Assembly: GCA_002110485.1 (NCBI GenBank)
Contig: MOWL01000004.1
Span: 1 to 64,000, forward strand
Source of the DNA: Emergomyces orientalis
Lineage: Eukaryota; Ascomycota; Eurotiomycetes; Onygenales; Ajellomycetaceae
Direction: 5' to 3'
Length of the DNA stretch: 64,000 bases
Shown here: in pieces, positions 1 through 9,899 of the stretch
Layout of the letters: the number at the start of each line of letters is the position of its first letter
Position numbering within the stretch: position 1 is the first letter of the stretch
The notes under the pieces: model-generated
The model's database searches: none
Told to the model about the DNA's origin: nothing
The model's input: only the letters and a program-made list of their open reading frames with translations
Program-made: the position numbers and the translations under genes

Positions 1-1190
1 AATGACTTAGATTGGAATAGATATCTAGATTGGAATGAAAGTCAAGAAAATCAAGAAAATGAGAGAAATAGAAAAAAAATCCCTTCTCAACTATATAGAG
101 TATGCTCAATGATTAAAAATGAGTTCTCCTCATTAAATATTGAAAAGATTGAACACAAAAAGCTATATCCATGGAAAGAAAAACTAGGCTCAATGATTTC
201 AATTGAAATAAGCGCATTATCAAAACCAGAAGAAGCTGAGAATCATAGAAGAATAATAGAGAAAATTGATTTTAAAAAGTCAATTCTAATCTATTCAGAT
301 GGTTCAATGAATGAAAATAAAGGCCTAGGAGCTGGAATAGCATATACAGAAGATAATTACAAATATACATCAGATTCATGGAATATTGGAAATGAATGTG
401 AAGTATTTGATGTTGAATTATATGCTATTATGAAAGCTTTTAAACTGATAGAAATAAAAGCTTCAAAAAGAAAAGATATGAAAGAAGCATGGATTTTTTC
501 AGATAGTCAAGCAGCTTTGAAAAGAATTCAAAAAAATGAAATTCATAATATCAAATGAATATAGAAGTAATTCTAAAGATATGCAAAAGAATTCAATTAA
601 AATATAAGACAAAGATATATCTGAGCTGGGTTCCTGCTCATATAAATATACATGGAAATGAGCTTGCTGATGAAGCAGCAAAGAAAGAAACAGAACTAAA
701 TATTGCAAGTTCAAAAATAGTTTCATGGTCTTTTATTAAAAGAAAGATAAAAGAGAATTGCTTAGAAAAATGGCATAAAATATGGGAAAAACAAAGAAAA
801 AGTCCTCACTATCTTAGATTTGAAACTAAATCTAAATGGAAATCATGCTCTATTAAGTGCAAGAAGAAGCTTTTCTTCTCAATTATTCAATTGAAACTAG
901 ATTATGACTATTTCAAATCTTATTTGAAAAGAATATCTGATATTGAAAGTGAAAATTGTGAATATTGTGACTCTCTTGAAGACCCAGAATATATCTTAAT
1001 GAATTGCTCATTAAATCAAGAACTTAGAGCTGAACTGAGATATAAATATAAACTGAGAGAAATGAATATGAAACTACTATTTTCAACTGAAATAGACAGT
1101 CAATATTTAATTGATTTTCTCAATGAAACTCAAATAGCTACTAGAAATCAATTCTATTTCAAAGATGAAAATATAAATGAATGAGAATCT
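1..1190 (+). pseudogene. 3' fragment of an AT-rich LINE: RNase H domain and CCHC-like tail
   Basis: This is the C-terminal end of a non-LTR retrotransposon polyprotein. The first frame is open from base 1, so it is cut by the window edge, and runs to 558. It shows RNase H motifs: IYSDGS near 292-310, an FDVELYAI glutamate segment near 410, and FSDSQAA near 500. A frameshift at about 545-558 moves the sequence into a second frame (555-1184). That frame carries the last RNase H part (WVPAHINIHGNELADEA) and a degenerate reverse-transcriptase-linked zinc motif, CEYC followed by a cysteine (MNC). It is much more AT-rich than the neighbouring LINE and belongs to another family, because the neighbour shows no RNase H domain. 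The 3' untranslated part runs to about 1341, where the minus-strand LINE is inserted. Confidence 0.8.
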
Positions 1191-1352
1191 GAAATATTCT
1201 TTATAAAAACTGCTAGATATTATATAATATCTCACTATTTCTTTTGTGTTAGAGTCTGTCTTTTATTTCCTTTGTATTCATGTCATGAGTTATTTTGTCT
1301 ATCATTAATTTATTTTCTTTGTAATCACTTGAAAATTATATGAAAAAAGAGA

Positions 1353-1382
1353 ATATTATTATTATTATTATTATTATTATTT
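1353..1382. repeat. (ATT)n microsatellite = (AAT)n tail of the minus-strand LINE
   Basis: About ten ATT triplets lie exactly between the candidate target duplication (1342-1356) and the 3' untranslated region of the minus-strand LINE. On the element's own strand this is an AAT tail, like the simple-repeat tails of some LINE families. Confidence 0.75.
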
Positions 1383-1690
1383 CTACACCACTTGATCCCG
1401 AGGATATGTGGGGAGGCAGCTAGTATACAAAGTGAGAAAAACCTTGAGCTATCTAGTATAGCTCTGGCCTAAAAACCCCCTGAACAGCAAATCTATTCAA
1501 CATTTATAATTGCTTCAAGTACCGCGGAGCAGCTCCCGCTGCTCTTAGAGAAGATGGTGCATAGCACTGTGAGAAGACAAGAAAACCCCTATATCATCAT
1601 CACCCTGTCTGAACATAAAAAGACTTCTAATGAATGTGGCACCTCATGCTGTGTGTCTGCCGCTCATCGCGCAGACTTCAACGTCCTGGA

Positions 1691-1795
1691 GTGCTTGTAG
1701 CGCGCAGGCCACTCAACTCCGCGCTTGTAGCGCGCCCGGTTGCCCAACTTCGCGCTTGCAGCGCGCCAGTCCACCCAGATCCGCGCTTCAAGCTC
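1691..1795. repeat. Second array of the same 30-bp palindromic minisatellite, LINE 3' UTR
   Basis: Units beginning near 1691, 1721, 1752 and 1782 repeat the core GCGCTTGTAGCGCGC with 14-16 bp spacers ending in CAACTC/CAGATC. The core and period match the array inside ORF2 (4800-4925). Here the array lies downstream of the coding part of the LINE. Confidence 0.65.
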
Positions 1796-1878
1796 ACTAT
1801 CTCCTGGTCGGGCCTCGCTCTTCGCGCCCTTCACCCTCTGATATGCGCCAGCCGCGTTTCTTAGTTGTGCTGTGCATC

Positions 1879-4800
1879 TCATTCCGCCCTTCTCTCACTT
1901 AACACCTTGGCTAGGGAGAACTGTCTGAGGATGTCCTGCTTGAGCCACCACTTGGTGAGCCTGTGCAGTTCTTCCTTGGTGTCCAGCAATCACTTCTTAT
2001 CCACTCTGCCCTCCTGCTCCAGCTCCGCGCGTTCCCCACTGAATCGTGTACAGTGTATCATCACATGCAGCACCGTTTCATGCTCATATCCACATGGACA
2101 TTTTCAGTGTGGGGAAGTCAGGAACTCTTCTTCTGTGGAGGAACGCTGCAAGGCCTGTCTTGCCGGTACGCAGCTGGACTATCAATGAGCTTCGGGCCTT
2201 GCTCAGGCCCTCATGCCATCTTAGTAGCTCTACATCCGGGGCCTGCCAAACAGTTCTCCCCATGGTGTTGTGCGCGCTCTTCATCTGTTCCGCCATCTTA
2301 TCATTGCCTCCTCCCTCACTCATCTCTTGAAGGCTCAGTTACACACACTGTTTTCTTGTCTTTTCTGCTTTTTCAGTTGCTTTGCCTGTCTCACCCAATT
2401 ACACTCCACCCCTGCTGCATGCTCACTGGGTGCAGTACTGCCTCCACTGACTGCATTCCTCTGTTATTCCTTCTGCGAAGTCTGGCTCTGACCTGCACAC
2501 ATGCCTGTTTTATCTGCTCCATGATTCCTGACTCCTTAAGCTGCTCAGTTGCTCTGGCCACCACACTGTCTAGATGTATCTCCAGAGGCAGTGTGGCTGT
2601 CTCCGCCTCCAGTGAGGTGATTGGAGTAGCTCTGTAGGCCCCTGCAATGACCTGTAGGCATTTATTTTGAATCTTCTCCAGGCTGGCTAGCAGCTGGCGT
2701 TGATGTCGCGGTTCATGTTGTGTCGCCTGTGGTTGATGCCATGCCAGCGCTCCGTATCCTATTGCGGCCTTATCACTGCATTGTAGACCCTCCGGGCATG
2801 CTGCAGTGGCAGGCCCCAGGTTGACTGTGTTGTCTGAGTTAGGGCACCTATCTGCGATTTCGCTCTGCCTACCACCTTACTGACATGGCTACGCCACCTC
2901 AGCTTAGGGTCAAGCCAGATGCCTAGCACCCGCATCTCCCTCTGTGGCTTGATCACTTGCTGTGGCAATTGCAGTGAGTGTTCTAGATTGAATCTAGTTC
3001 TTGTTCTGGTAAAGTGCATGAGCTCATACTTCTGTGGTGCAAAGATTGCCCCATGTCTGCTCGCCCAACGCTCACAGCTGGCATGGATCCGCGCCAGATG
3101 CGCACAATTCGCTTCAGTTGAGTCGCCATATGCTAGAATGTTCACATCGTCTACAAATCCTATGCAGCTGACAGGCTCACTTCGTGGTGCACATATTCTG
3201 AGCAACTCCTCATTGTAGAATAAGAACAGAATGGGTGACAAGGGTGATTCCTGTGGGATGCCTGCATTCACCTCAAAGGCTTCAGTTTCCTGCTCATCAA
3301 ATACTAGTGTCGCCTTGCGCCCCTGCATGAATGAGTTGACCCATCCAGTCAGCTGTCTGGGCAGTCCTCTTTTTCTTAGAATGTGCACTAGGCGATTTCT
3401 GAGCACTCTGTCATAGGCCCCTGAGATGTCCAGTGACAGCACTGAGGCCACTGCTCCCTGCTCCTCTCACACTGTGCGAATCTGCGCCAGTAACAGAGCA
3501 ATTGCTGTTTCTGTGAAGCAGTCTCCTCGCGCCCCCATTTGCTGAGCTGGTAGCATCCCATGTTTCTCTGCCAGAGACCTTATTTTCTTGGCTGTTGCAG
3601 CCTCTACAATTTTACCTAGGGTGTCAAGTAGTGCAATCGGCCTCCAGGCTCCCACTTCACTGTAGTCCTTCTTTCCTGGCTTCTTGAGCACCACCGTGCG
3701 CGCTGTTTTGAATATCTGTGGGTAGTACTCCCAATGCCAGCAGGCCTGTGTAAGCTCAGTTATTGCTGTGATGAACCTTGAGCCTAGCATTTTGAGGAAG
3801 CGGTTGGGGATGCCGTTGGTACCCGGGGCCTTGTCGTTTGGAAGCCTAGCAATCAGCGCTGCCATGGCCTCCTCTGTGAGCACTATCATGTCAGTCACAC
3901 TCTGCGGCTGTGTTCCCACGTTCATGTCATCTTCCCTTGCCGCCAAAGGCTCTGAGAAGAACCGCGCCCGTAGTAGTTCAGCCTTGTCCTGGAATGCAGT
4001 GGCTCGCACCTTGGTTACACCCAAGGCCTCTGGCATTCCCCTAAGCGGTGGCAGTCTTGCCGGTTGCTTGGTCTCGTTGGTGTGTGTGCGACCCCACTTT
4101 GCCAGCTTCCAGAGCAGTTTAGGATCCGTGCCAGCACTGTTCATTAGATCGCGGAAGCTGGCAGTCTTGGCCAGCTTTATTTCCTTGTTTCACCTGTTGT
4201 GAGCATGTCTTCTTTCCTTCTCAGTGCTGTCTGCATCTCTCATGGTTCTCTTGTACTCACTCACTGCTTGCGTCACTCTGTTGGACCACCACGAGCGACT
4301 CTGCTTGCAGATGCGCGCGTGTTTAGCATGTTTCTCTGCTAGCTCATTGATGAATTCACTTAGATAGTTTGCATAGCAATCAATCTCTGCTGTTGAGCCA
4401 AAGCTGTTGCAACATTGTAGCTCTTGGCAGTCCTTTTGCAGCTGCTGTATATTCACTTGCTGCCAGTTGCGTTTTTCCCTTAGTACCACAGGTATGTCGA
4501 TGGCCAACTTAGTGACCACTGGTAGATGATCTGATGCCATATCCGCCTCGTGTGCGACCCGGCATTCCAGTACCCCTGCACTCAGGTTCTCTGAGAGAAA
4601 GATTAGGTCCAAGGTGGTGCCAGTGCTTCTGTGGTCCTGCCATGTAATCTCTCCCCGTGGTGTTGCCAGCTGCAGTCCGAGAGCATCCACCTGTGCTATG
4701 AGCTCCCATGCCAGGTCAAAGTCCTGTCTCACTCGCTCACCTCCCCACTTTGAGTGATGCACATTGAAGTCTCCCAGCACCACTACCTCCGCCTGCCGCG

Positions 4801-5335
4801 CTTCCGCACCCTGACTTTGCGCTTGTTGCGCGTCTGCACCCTGATCTCGCGCTCGTAGCGCACTTGTGTCTGGGTCTTGCGCCTGTTGCGCACATCGCCC
4901 CTGAGTTCGCGCTGGTAGCGAGGCCTCGGCCTCCTCCACCACCGCTTGTAGCTCAAGGATGGGGGAACTCTCTGGCACAGTTGTGTAGCTGCCTGGTGGA
5001 GCAGCGTAGACATTGAGCATTAGTAGTGGTCCTCTTACCGTGTTCACAGTGAGCAATGCCATGGATTCTGTAATGACCCTGACATCCCATGCTGTTGCCT
5101 TCAGTCTTTTGTTGATGAGGAAGCCCACCCTGGCCTCCTTGATCTGCATGCCTGCCTGCCAGAATCCACAGTTGGCCGGGCATGTTGTACCCCTTCCAGA
5201 TTCCCTCTGCATCCATGGTTCCTGCAGTGCGATGATGTTGTAGTTTAATGCTGTTTCAGGCTTGGCCAGTAATGTGTTCATCACCTTGTTTGAGTTATGC
5301 ACATTGTATTGTAGTATATGGACTTGCTCACTCAT
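1879..5335 (-). pseudogene. LINE ORF2: endonuclease, reverse transcriptase, CCHC motif (broken)
   Basis: This is the LINE polyprotein. The endonuclease (5335-4500) shows ALQEPW, LNVYAAPP, LGDFNVHH and SDHLPV. A 30-bp repeat encodes a Gln/Ala/Arg-rich insert just before LGDFN. The same frame continues through TGA codons at 4190-4192 and 3467-3469 into the reverse transcriptase: KAPGTNGIPN, SLDISGAYD (near 3430), GIPQESPLSP (near 3250, where the usual Gly is Glu) and FVDD (3146-3157). A frameshift near 2775 moves the thumb region (GYGALAWHQP) to another frame. Further shifts lead to the C-terminal CPCGYEH...HC motif near 2070. No RNase H is seen. Of the two clean in-frame stops, one sits where Trp is usual (3467). 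The element cannot encode an intact ORF2 as read. Confidence 0.82.
4800..4925. repeat. 30-bp GC-rich palindromic minisatellite inside the LINE endonuclease
   Basis: There are about four units of period 30. Each contains a small palindrome of the type GCGCTTGTTGCGC or GCGCTCGTAGCGC, followed by a CTGAxTTC-like spacer. Because the period is a multiple of three it keeps the ORF2 frame and codes for a degenerate ten-residue repeat rich in Gln, Ala, Arg and Asp. Confidence 0.7.
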
Positions 5336-6684
5336 GGTTCACCCATGTCTTGGTCCTGCGTGGAGTCTGGTCGCGCTGGGCATGCATAGTCACTGAGCGA
5401 GCCCCATTGCTGCGCGCCAGCTCTTGCCACATTCATGAGTCTGCCGACCTTGTGCTGAACAATCAGAGGGTCCTCTCCTGTGATTCTGCTATGCTTTCTG
5501 GGGGTGATCCAACCCTCCTCATCTGGTGTTTGCACCACAAAGCACCTTGGCTGGTTCTTGAGAGCCTCCTTGGCCAGTGAAACTGCAGTCTGTTGTTCAG
5601 AGCATCTTGCAGACCATGCTGGGTGATCTCCTTCACAGTTACAGCAGACTGCCTTCTTTCCTTCCAGTGCTGCGGGGCAGGTCTTGTCCGTGTGTCCCTC
5701 TGCTGCACAGTGCCCACAGATATCACCCTTGCGGCAGAATCTGGCTATGTGTCCATATTGCTGGCAGCTGTAGCATCAGGTGACCTGAGCCTCCCTGTGG
5801 AAGATTTCAACCATGCAGAATTCATTCCCCAGAATGATGCCATTCTCCACAAGCGTGTTTGCCTGCTGCGGTGTGGCTACATGTAGGATAATGCTTCCAT
5901 GAGGCCGCTGCTGTTTAGCTAGCCGCTTTGTGACCCTGTGGATGAGTACTCTGCATCTGAGAGATGAGTTCTGCTTGTAGACATTCTTCACTGCTTTATC
6001 TGAGCTAACCCAGCTAATGACACTGATAGATGCACTCTTAATCAATACTGCATACATCTTCTTTCTCATGTGTGCCTTGTTGCCCCATTTCTCCACTCAT
6101 TCATTACTTTTTGTCAGCTCGGCCTTCGTGCTGGGGTTGTCTGCGACCAGGATCAGATCACCACTAGACATGTATCTTGCTGCAACTATGGTGCCAGTGA
6201 TCACATCTTTGATGGTCCCATTTACCTTTCTCACAATGGCCTCTGGGGTGCGTTCCTCCACTGGCAGTGTGTCACAGTTGTGGTGAGATATCACCACCTC
6301 TCTCAATGCACGCCCGGTTACTATCTTTGCTGGCGGCTCTCCATTGGCTGCTATGCGCGCCCATGAGGTCTCACTGTCCAGCATGTTGCATCTTTCATTT
6401 TGCTGTGATGTGCTTGTAGCATTCTCTAGCTTCTTTAACATATTGTCAAGCAGGTTCTCCTTGAGCTCATTCACTGCCTTCAGAGCTCTCTGAATATACA
6501 GTAATTCTTTCTTATTAATCTTCTTGTCTTTCTCCCTCTCTCTAAGAGCCTCGGTGATCATGCGCAGTGTTGCTGCCATACCATTTGTTGCTGCATCTCC
6601 TGCCTGCGCGGCTCCAGGTACGCGTCGCGCCGCGCGCGCACCCACATTCCCTGCACCACCATTCGCGCTCACAGCCTCAACCAT
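5332..6684 (-). pseudogene. LINE ORF1 (gag-like, zinc knuckles), two in-frame TGA codons
   Basis: This is the RNA-binding ORF1 protein of the LINE. One frame runs from ATG at 6684 to TGA at 5332-5334, 450 codons, interrupted only by TGA at 6097-6099 and TGA at 5776-5778. The second stop lies directly before the first zinc knuckle (CYSC...GHIARFC). Two more Cys/His knuckles follow: CGHC...GHTDKTC and CNCEGDH...C. The N-terminus is Ala/Gly-rich, followed by a Lys/Glu-rich, probably coiled-coil segment. The terminal TGA overlaps the ATG of ORF2 as ATGA, a layout that in other elements supports translation by termination and reinitiation. The stops probably replace Trp (6097) and Arg (5776), judging from the usual sequence at these places. 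Confidence 0.8.
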
Positions 6685-6809
6685 GGTGTTTGAGAGTGTG
6701 TGAGCGAGCTGATGCCCTTCAAGACCCTCTGCAGTATGAAAGCGATCGCGATTTAGATGTAAAAGAATAAAATAATTTTTGATGAGGTTTCTCGAAAAAA
6801 AGAGAATAT

Positions 6810-7427
6810 AAATAATCTTTAAAAATATTTATAAATAAATAATAAAAAAAGAAAAATCAATTTACTGACTATTCTGAGCTGGAATTCAAGTATTGCAAGT
6901 GCTATTTATTTGAAGAAAAAATGTATATTAATTAGTTTTAAAGTTAGAAAAATCCTGAGACTCTTTGAGTCTCAGGTAGATATCATAGTCTCTGACTGCA
7001 TATATCTATAATGGAAGAATAATAATAATAATAACAATGAAAATAGAAGATTATGAAGAAAAAATAATATTCAATATCACTTGAACTGAAGAATATGACA
7101 TGATACTCAGATATTCTTGATTACAGAAGCATAACCTGAAAATTAACTGATGAGAGAGACTATTAAAACTAACAAAATGTGAATATTCTTCAAGATCAGA
7201 AACTCTGAAGTCTAGCAGTCACAGCAAAGAGAAGATCAGAAGTCAAGCTATAAACAAGCAGATTCAAGTAATAAAGAAAGTCAGAAAATCTAAAAATCAA
7301 CTGACAAAAGAATCAACAAATCTAAAGACTGTGAACAAAATAATATCAGAGAAGTATTCAAAGTTTCAAGAAATATTTAATGAAAAAGAATCTTCACAAA
7401 GTCTACTGAAACACAGAGAATGAAATC
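6810..7427. other. AT-rich segment without a recognisable gene
   Basis: The sequence is very AT-rich, with a short (AAT)n run near 7016-7037. It may hold the decayed gag/protease part of the gypsy element that follows on the plus strand, but no motif is left that would prove it. Confidence 0.4.
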
Positions 7428-8088
7428 ATGAGATATCATTATAAGAAAAAAAAAAAGCCTGTCTACTCAGTAATATACAGAATGACTGAGAAAGAATTAT
7501 CTGAATTACAGAAATATTTGAATGAAAATAAAGTCAAAGAATTCATACACTTATCTATATTATCAGTAGATTACTCAGTGATATTCATCTCAAAGAAAGA
7601 TGGCAGTCTACAATTATACATGAATTACAGACAACTGAACAGCATAATAATAAAGAATTAATACTTGCTATCTCTCATTGAGAAAATATAAGATAGGTTT
7701 CAAAAAGTTATCTGATTCACAGCATTGAATCTAAGGGAAGCTTACAGCCTAGTATAAATGAAGAAAGGTGAAGAATGAAAAACTATATTTAAAACAAGAT
7801 TTGAACTATTTGAATATCTGATCATGTCTTTCAGACTGACCAACACACCAGCAACCTTTCAAGCAATGATCAATCAAGTACTATACAAATATTTGGACAA
7901 ATTTGTGGTGGTATACCTAGATGATATACTGATATACATCAACAGAAACAAAATCAATCATACTGAAAAAGTTAAGAAAGTTTTATAAAAACTAAAAGAA
8001 AATCACCTGCTCTTGAAATCAGAGAAATATGAATTCTACAAAAAAGAAGTTAAATTTTTAGAACATGTTATCTCTACAGAAGAAATAT

Positions 8089-8436
8089 TGAAGTGGAATA
8101 AGGGGTTGTGCGCTTTTGGCGGCACGTGGGCAGGAGCAGCAGGATCGTAAGAAGGTTGGTAAGTTCGCCGTGTATACAATATTCTATTCAACGAGCTATC
8201 CAAATAGCAATACAAAAGAACACATAGGAGATTCAAATATAGAAGAAGAACAAGCAATCAATCACATATCAAATCACACAATCAAAAAGGAGCAATCTCA
8301 CTGCTCTGCGTACAATCAATCTTCGCCGAATCCACACGTGTGTCAAAGAATAATGGGAATATGAGGCAGCCATGCCAAACAAATATATGAGGCGGTCTCG
8401 GCGAAAAGTAATACCACGCCGAGATTCCCCACCACA
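8089..8436 (-). mobile_element. Solo LTR, copy A (348 bp), 4-bp target duplication ATAT
   Basis: The reverse complement starts TGTGGTGG and ends CCACTTCA, so the copy has TG..CA termini. It is flanked by ATAT at 8085-8088 and at 8437-8440. The pol frame of the surrounding gypsy element resumes on the far side, so this is an insertion. It is related over its full length to copies B, C and D, with differences that look like transitions. No internal retroelement sequence is attached, as expected of an LTR left after recombination. Confidence 0.88.
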
Positions 8437-9008
8437 ATATGAATGAATCCAGATAAGATACAAGCTATAATGAACTGATCTGCATCTAAAAATGTCACAG
8501 AAGTACAGTCTTTCCACAGATTAGCAAACTATTATCAAATCTATATTGAATGATTTTCAGAAATAGCATAATGTCTGACAAAGCTCTTCAAGAAAGATAC
8601 ATCATTTATATAAGAGAAGAAATAACAAAGAGTCTTCAAAAAAATAAAAGAAGTATTTCAATAAGAGAAAATGAGAAAGCATTTTGACCCAGAGTAATCA
8701 AATTTTATTGACACAGATGCATCAGACTGTGCCATAGAAGCAAGACTACAGCAACCTGATGAGCAAGAAAAATCAAGACTTATAGTCTGTTTCACAAGAA
8801 CAATGACACCAGCAGAACAGAACTATGATGTTCATGACAAAGAATTGTTAGCTATAGTGACAGCATTGAAGAAGTGGAGAGTATACTTGAAAGAAGCAAG
8901 ACATCAAGTTATAATATTATTGAATTATTACAACTTACAATACTTCATCACTACAAAAGAATTAACACAAAGACAAGCAAGATAGTCAGAAATTTTAGCA
9001 GCTTATAA

Positions 9009-9708
9009 TGTGGTGGGGAATCTCGGCGTGGTATTGAAGTGGAATAAGGGGTTGTGCGCTTTTGGCGGCACGTGGGCAGGAGCAGCGGGATCGTAAGGAG
9101 GTTGGTAAGTTCGCCGTGTATACAATATTCTATTCAACAAGCTATCCAAATAGCAATACAAAAGAACACGTAGGAGATTCAAATATAGAAGAAGAACAAG
9201 CAATCAATCACATATCAAATCACACAATCAAAAAGGAGCAATCTCACTGCTCTGCGTACAATCAATCTTCGCCGAATCCACACGTGTGTCAAAGGATAAT
9301 GAGAATATGAGGCAGCCATGCCAAACAAATATATGAGGCGGTCTCAGTGAAAAGTAATACCACGCCGAGATTCTCCACCACAGTATTACTTTTCGCTGAG
9401 ACTGTCTCATATATTTGTTTGGCATGGCTGCCTCATATTCTCATTATTCTTTGACACACGTGTGGATTCGGCAAAGATTGATTGTACGCAGAGCAGTGAG
9501 ATTGCTCCTTTTTGATTATGTGATTTAATATGTGATTGATTGCTTGTTCTTCTTCTATATTTGAATCTCCTACATGTTCTTTTGTATTGCTATTTGAATA
9601 GCTCATTGAATAGAATATTGTATACACAGCAAACTTACCAACCTTCTTACAATCCCGCTGCTCCTGCCCACATGCCGCCAAAAGCGCACAACCCCTTATT
9701 CCACTTCA
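9009..9708 (+). mobile_element. Solo LTR, copy C (26 + 322 bp), interrupted by copy B; duplication ATAA
   Basis: This is the same 348-bp LTR in plus orientation. Its first 26 bases are at 9009-9034 and the remaining 322 at 9387-9708, separated by copy B. It is flanked by ATAA at 9005-9008 and 9709-9712. It interrupts the RNase H region of the gypsy element between AAYN and FKIKY. Confidence 0.88.
9035..9382 (-). mobile_element. Solo LTR, copy B (348 bp), inserted into copy C; duplication GTAT
   Basis: This antisense copy sits inside copy C. It starts TGAAGTGG at 9035 and ends CCACCACA at 9382, with GTAT duplicated at 9031-9034 and 9383-9386. The nesting gives the order of events: gypsy first, copy C second, copy B last. 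Copies B and C are inverted relative to each other and could form a large hairpin. Confidence 0.88.
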
Positions 9709-9899
9709 ATAATTTCAAGATCAAATACTGCAAAGAGAAAGAAAACATTTGAGCTGATACACTGAGCTGAAGATCAGATCTAATGATCAAAGAAAAGCAG
9801 AAACAAGCACTTTTCAAAATAAATGATAAAAAAAATATGATTTTTAATTCACAAGCAATCAGAGCAACATACACAATCACAAAACAATTATCAACACTG

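Larger units (their letters stand above)
1357..6793 (-). mobile_element. GC-rich non-LTR retrotransposon (LINE), nearly full length, two ORFs
   Basis: A LINE reads on the minus strand. ORF1 is gag-like with zinc knuckles; ORF2 has endonuclease, reverse transcriptase and a CCHC motif. The 3' end is a triplet tail, (AAT)n on the element's strand, at 1353-1382. Flanking repeats suggest a target-site duplication: GAAAAAAGAGAATAT at 1342-1356 and the same sequence with one extra A at 6794-6809. The organisation fits the Tad1/I-like part of the LINE tree, although no RNase H is visible between RT and the CCHC motif. The coding frames are damaged mainly by TGA codons and a few frameshifts near the 3' end. 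The element sits in the 3' untranslated part of the older AT-rich LINE. Confidence 0.82.
7428..9770 (+). pseudogene. Gypsy reverse transcriptase and RNase H remnant
   Basis: The RT part has MNYRQLNSI (near 7620), FRLTNTPATFQAM (near 7830-7865) and an intact YLDD box at 7911-7924. The connection region (ISTEEI) is cut by the solo LTR at 8089 and resumes at 8441 (NPDKIQAIMN). RNase H follows with TDASD near 8710-8722, VHDKELLAI near 8830 and TQRQAR near 8970. It is then cut by the LTR pair at 9009-9708 and resumes with FKIKY near 9713. Premature stops include TAA from probable Gln codons and TGA from probable Trp codons. The product is dead; the catalytic YLDD is one of the few conserved boxes left. 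Confidence 0.8.

Noticed and set aside
1353..1382. Triplet run as the tail of the plus-strand LINE fragment
   Set aside because: It lies inside the duplication flanking the minus-strand LINE and touches that element's 3' end, so it is better assigned there.
1630..2637. Several plus-strand frames of 70-224 codons
   Set aside because: They run antisense to the LINE ORF2 end and 3' UTR; their length comes from the GC-rich sequence, and they show no domain.
4413..6770. Plus- and minus-strand frames overlapping the LINE
   Set aside because: They are in other frames of the endonuclease and ORF1, without independent motifs.
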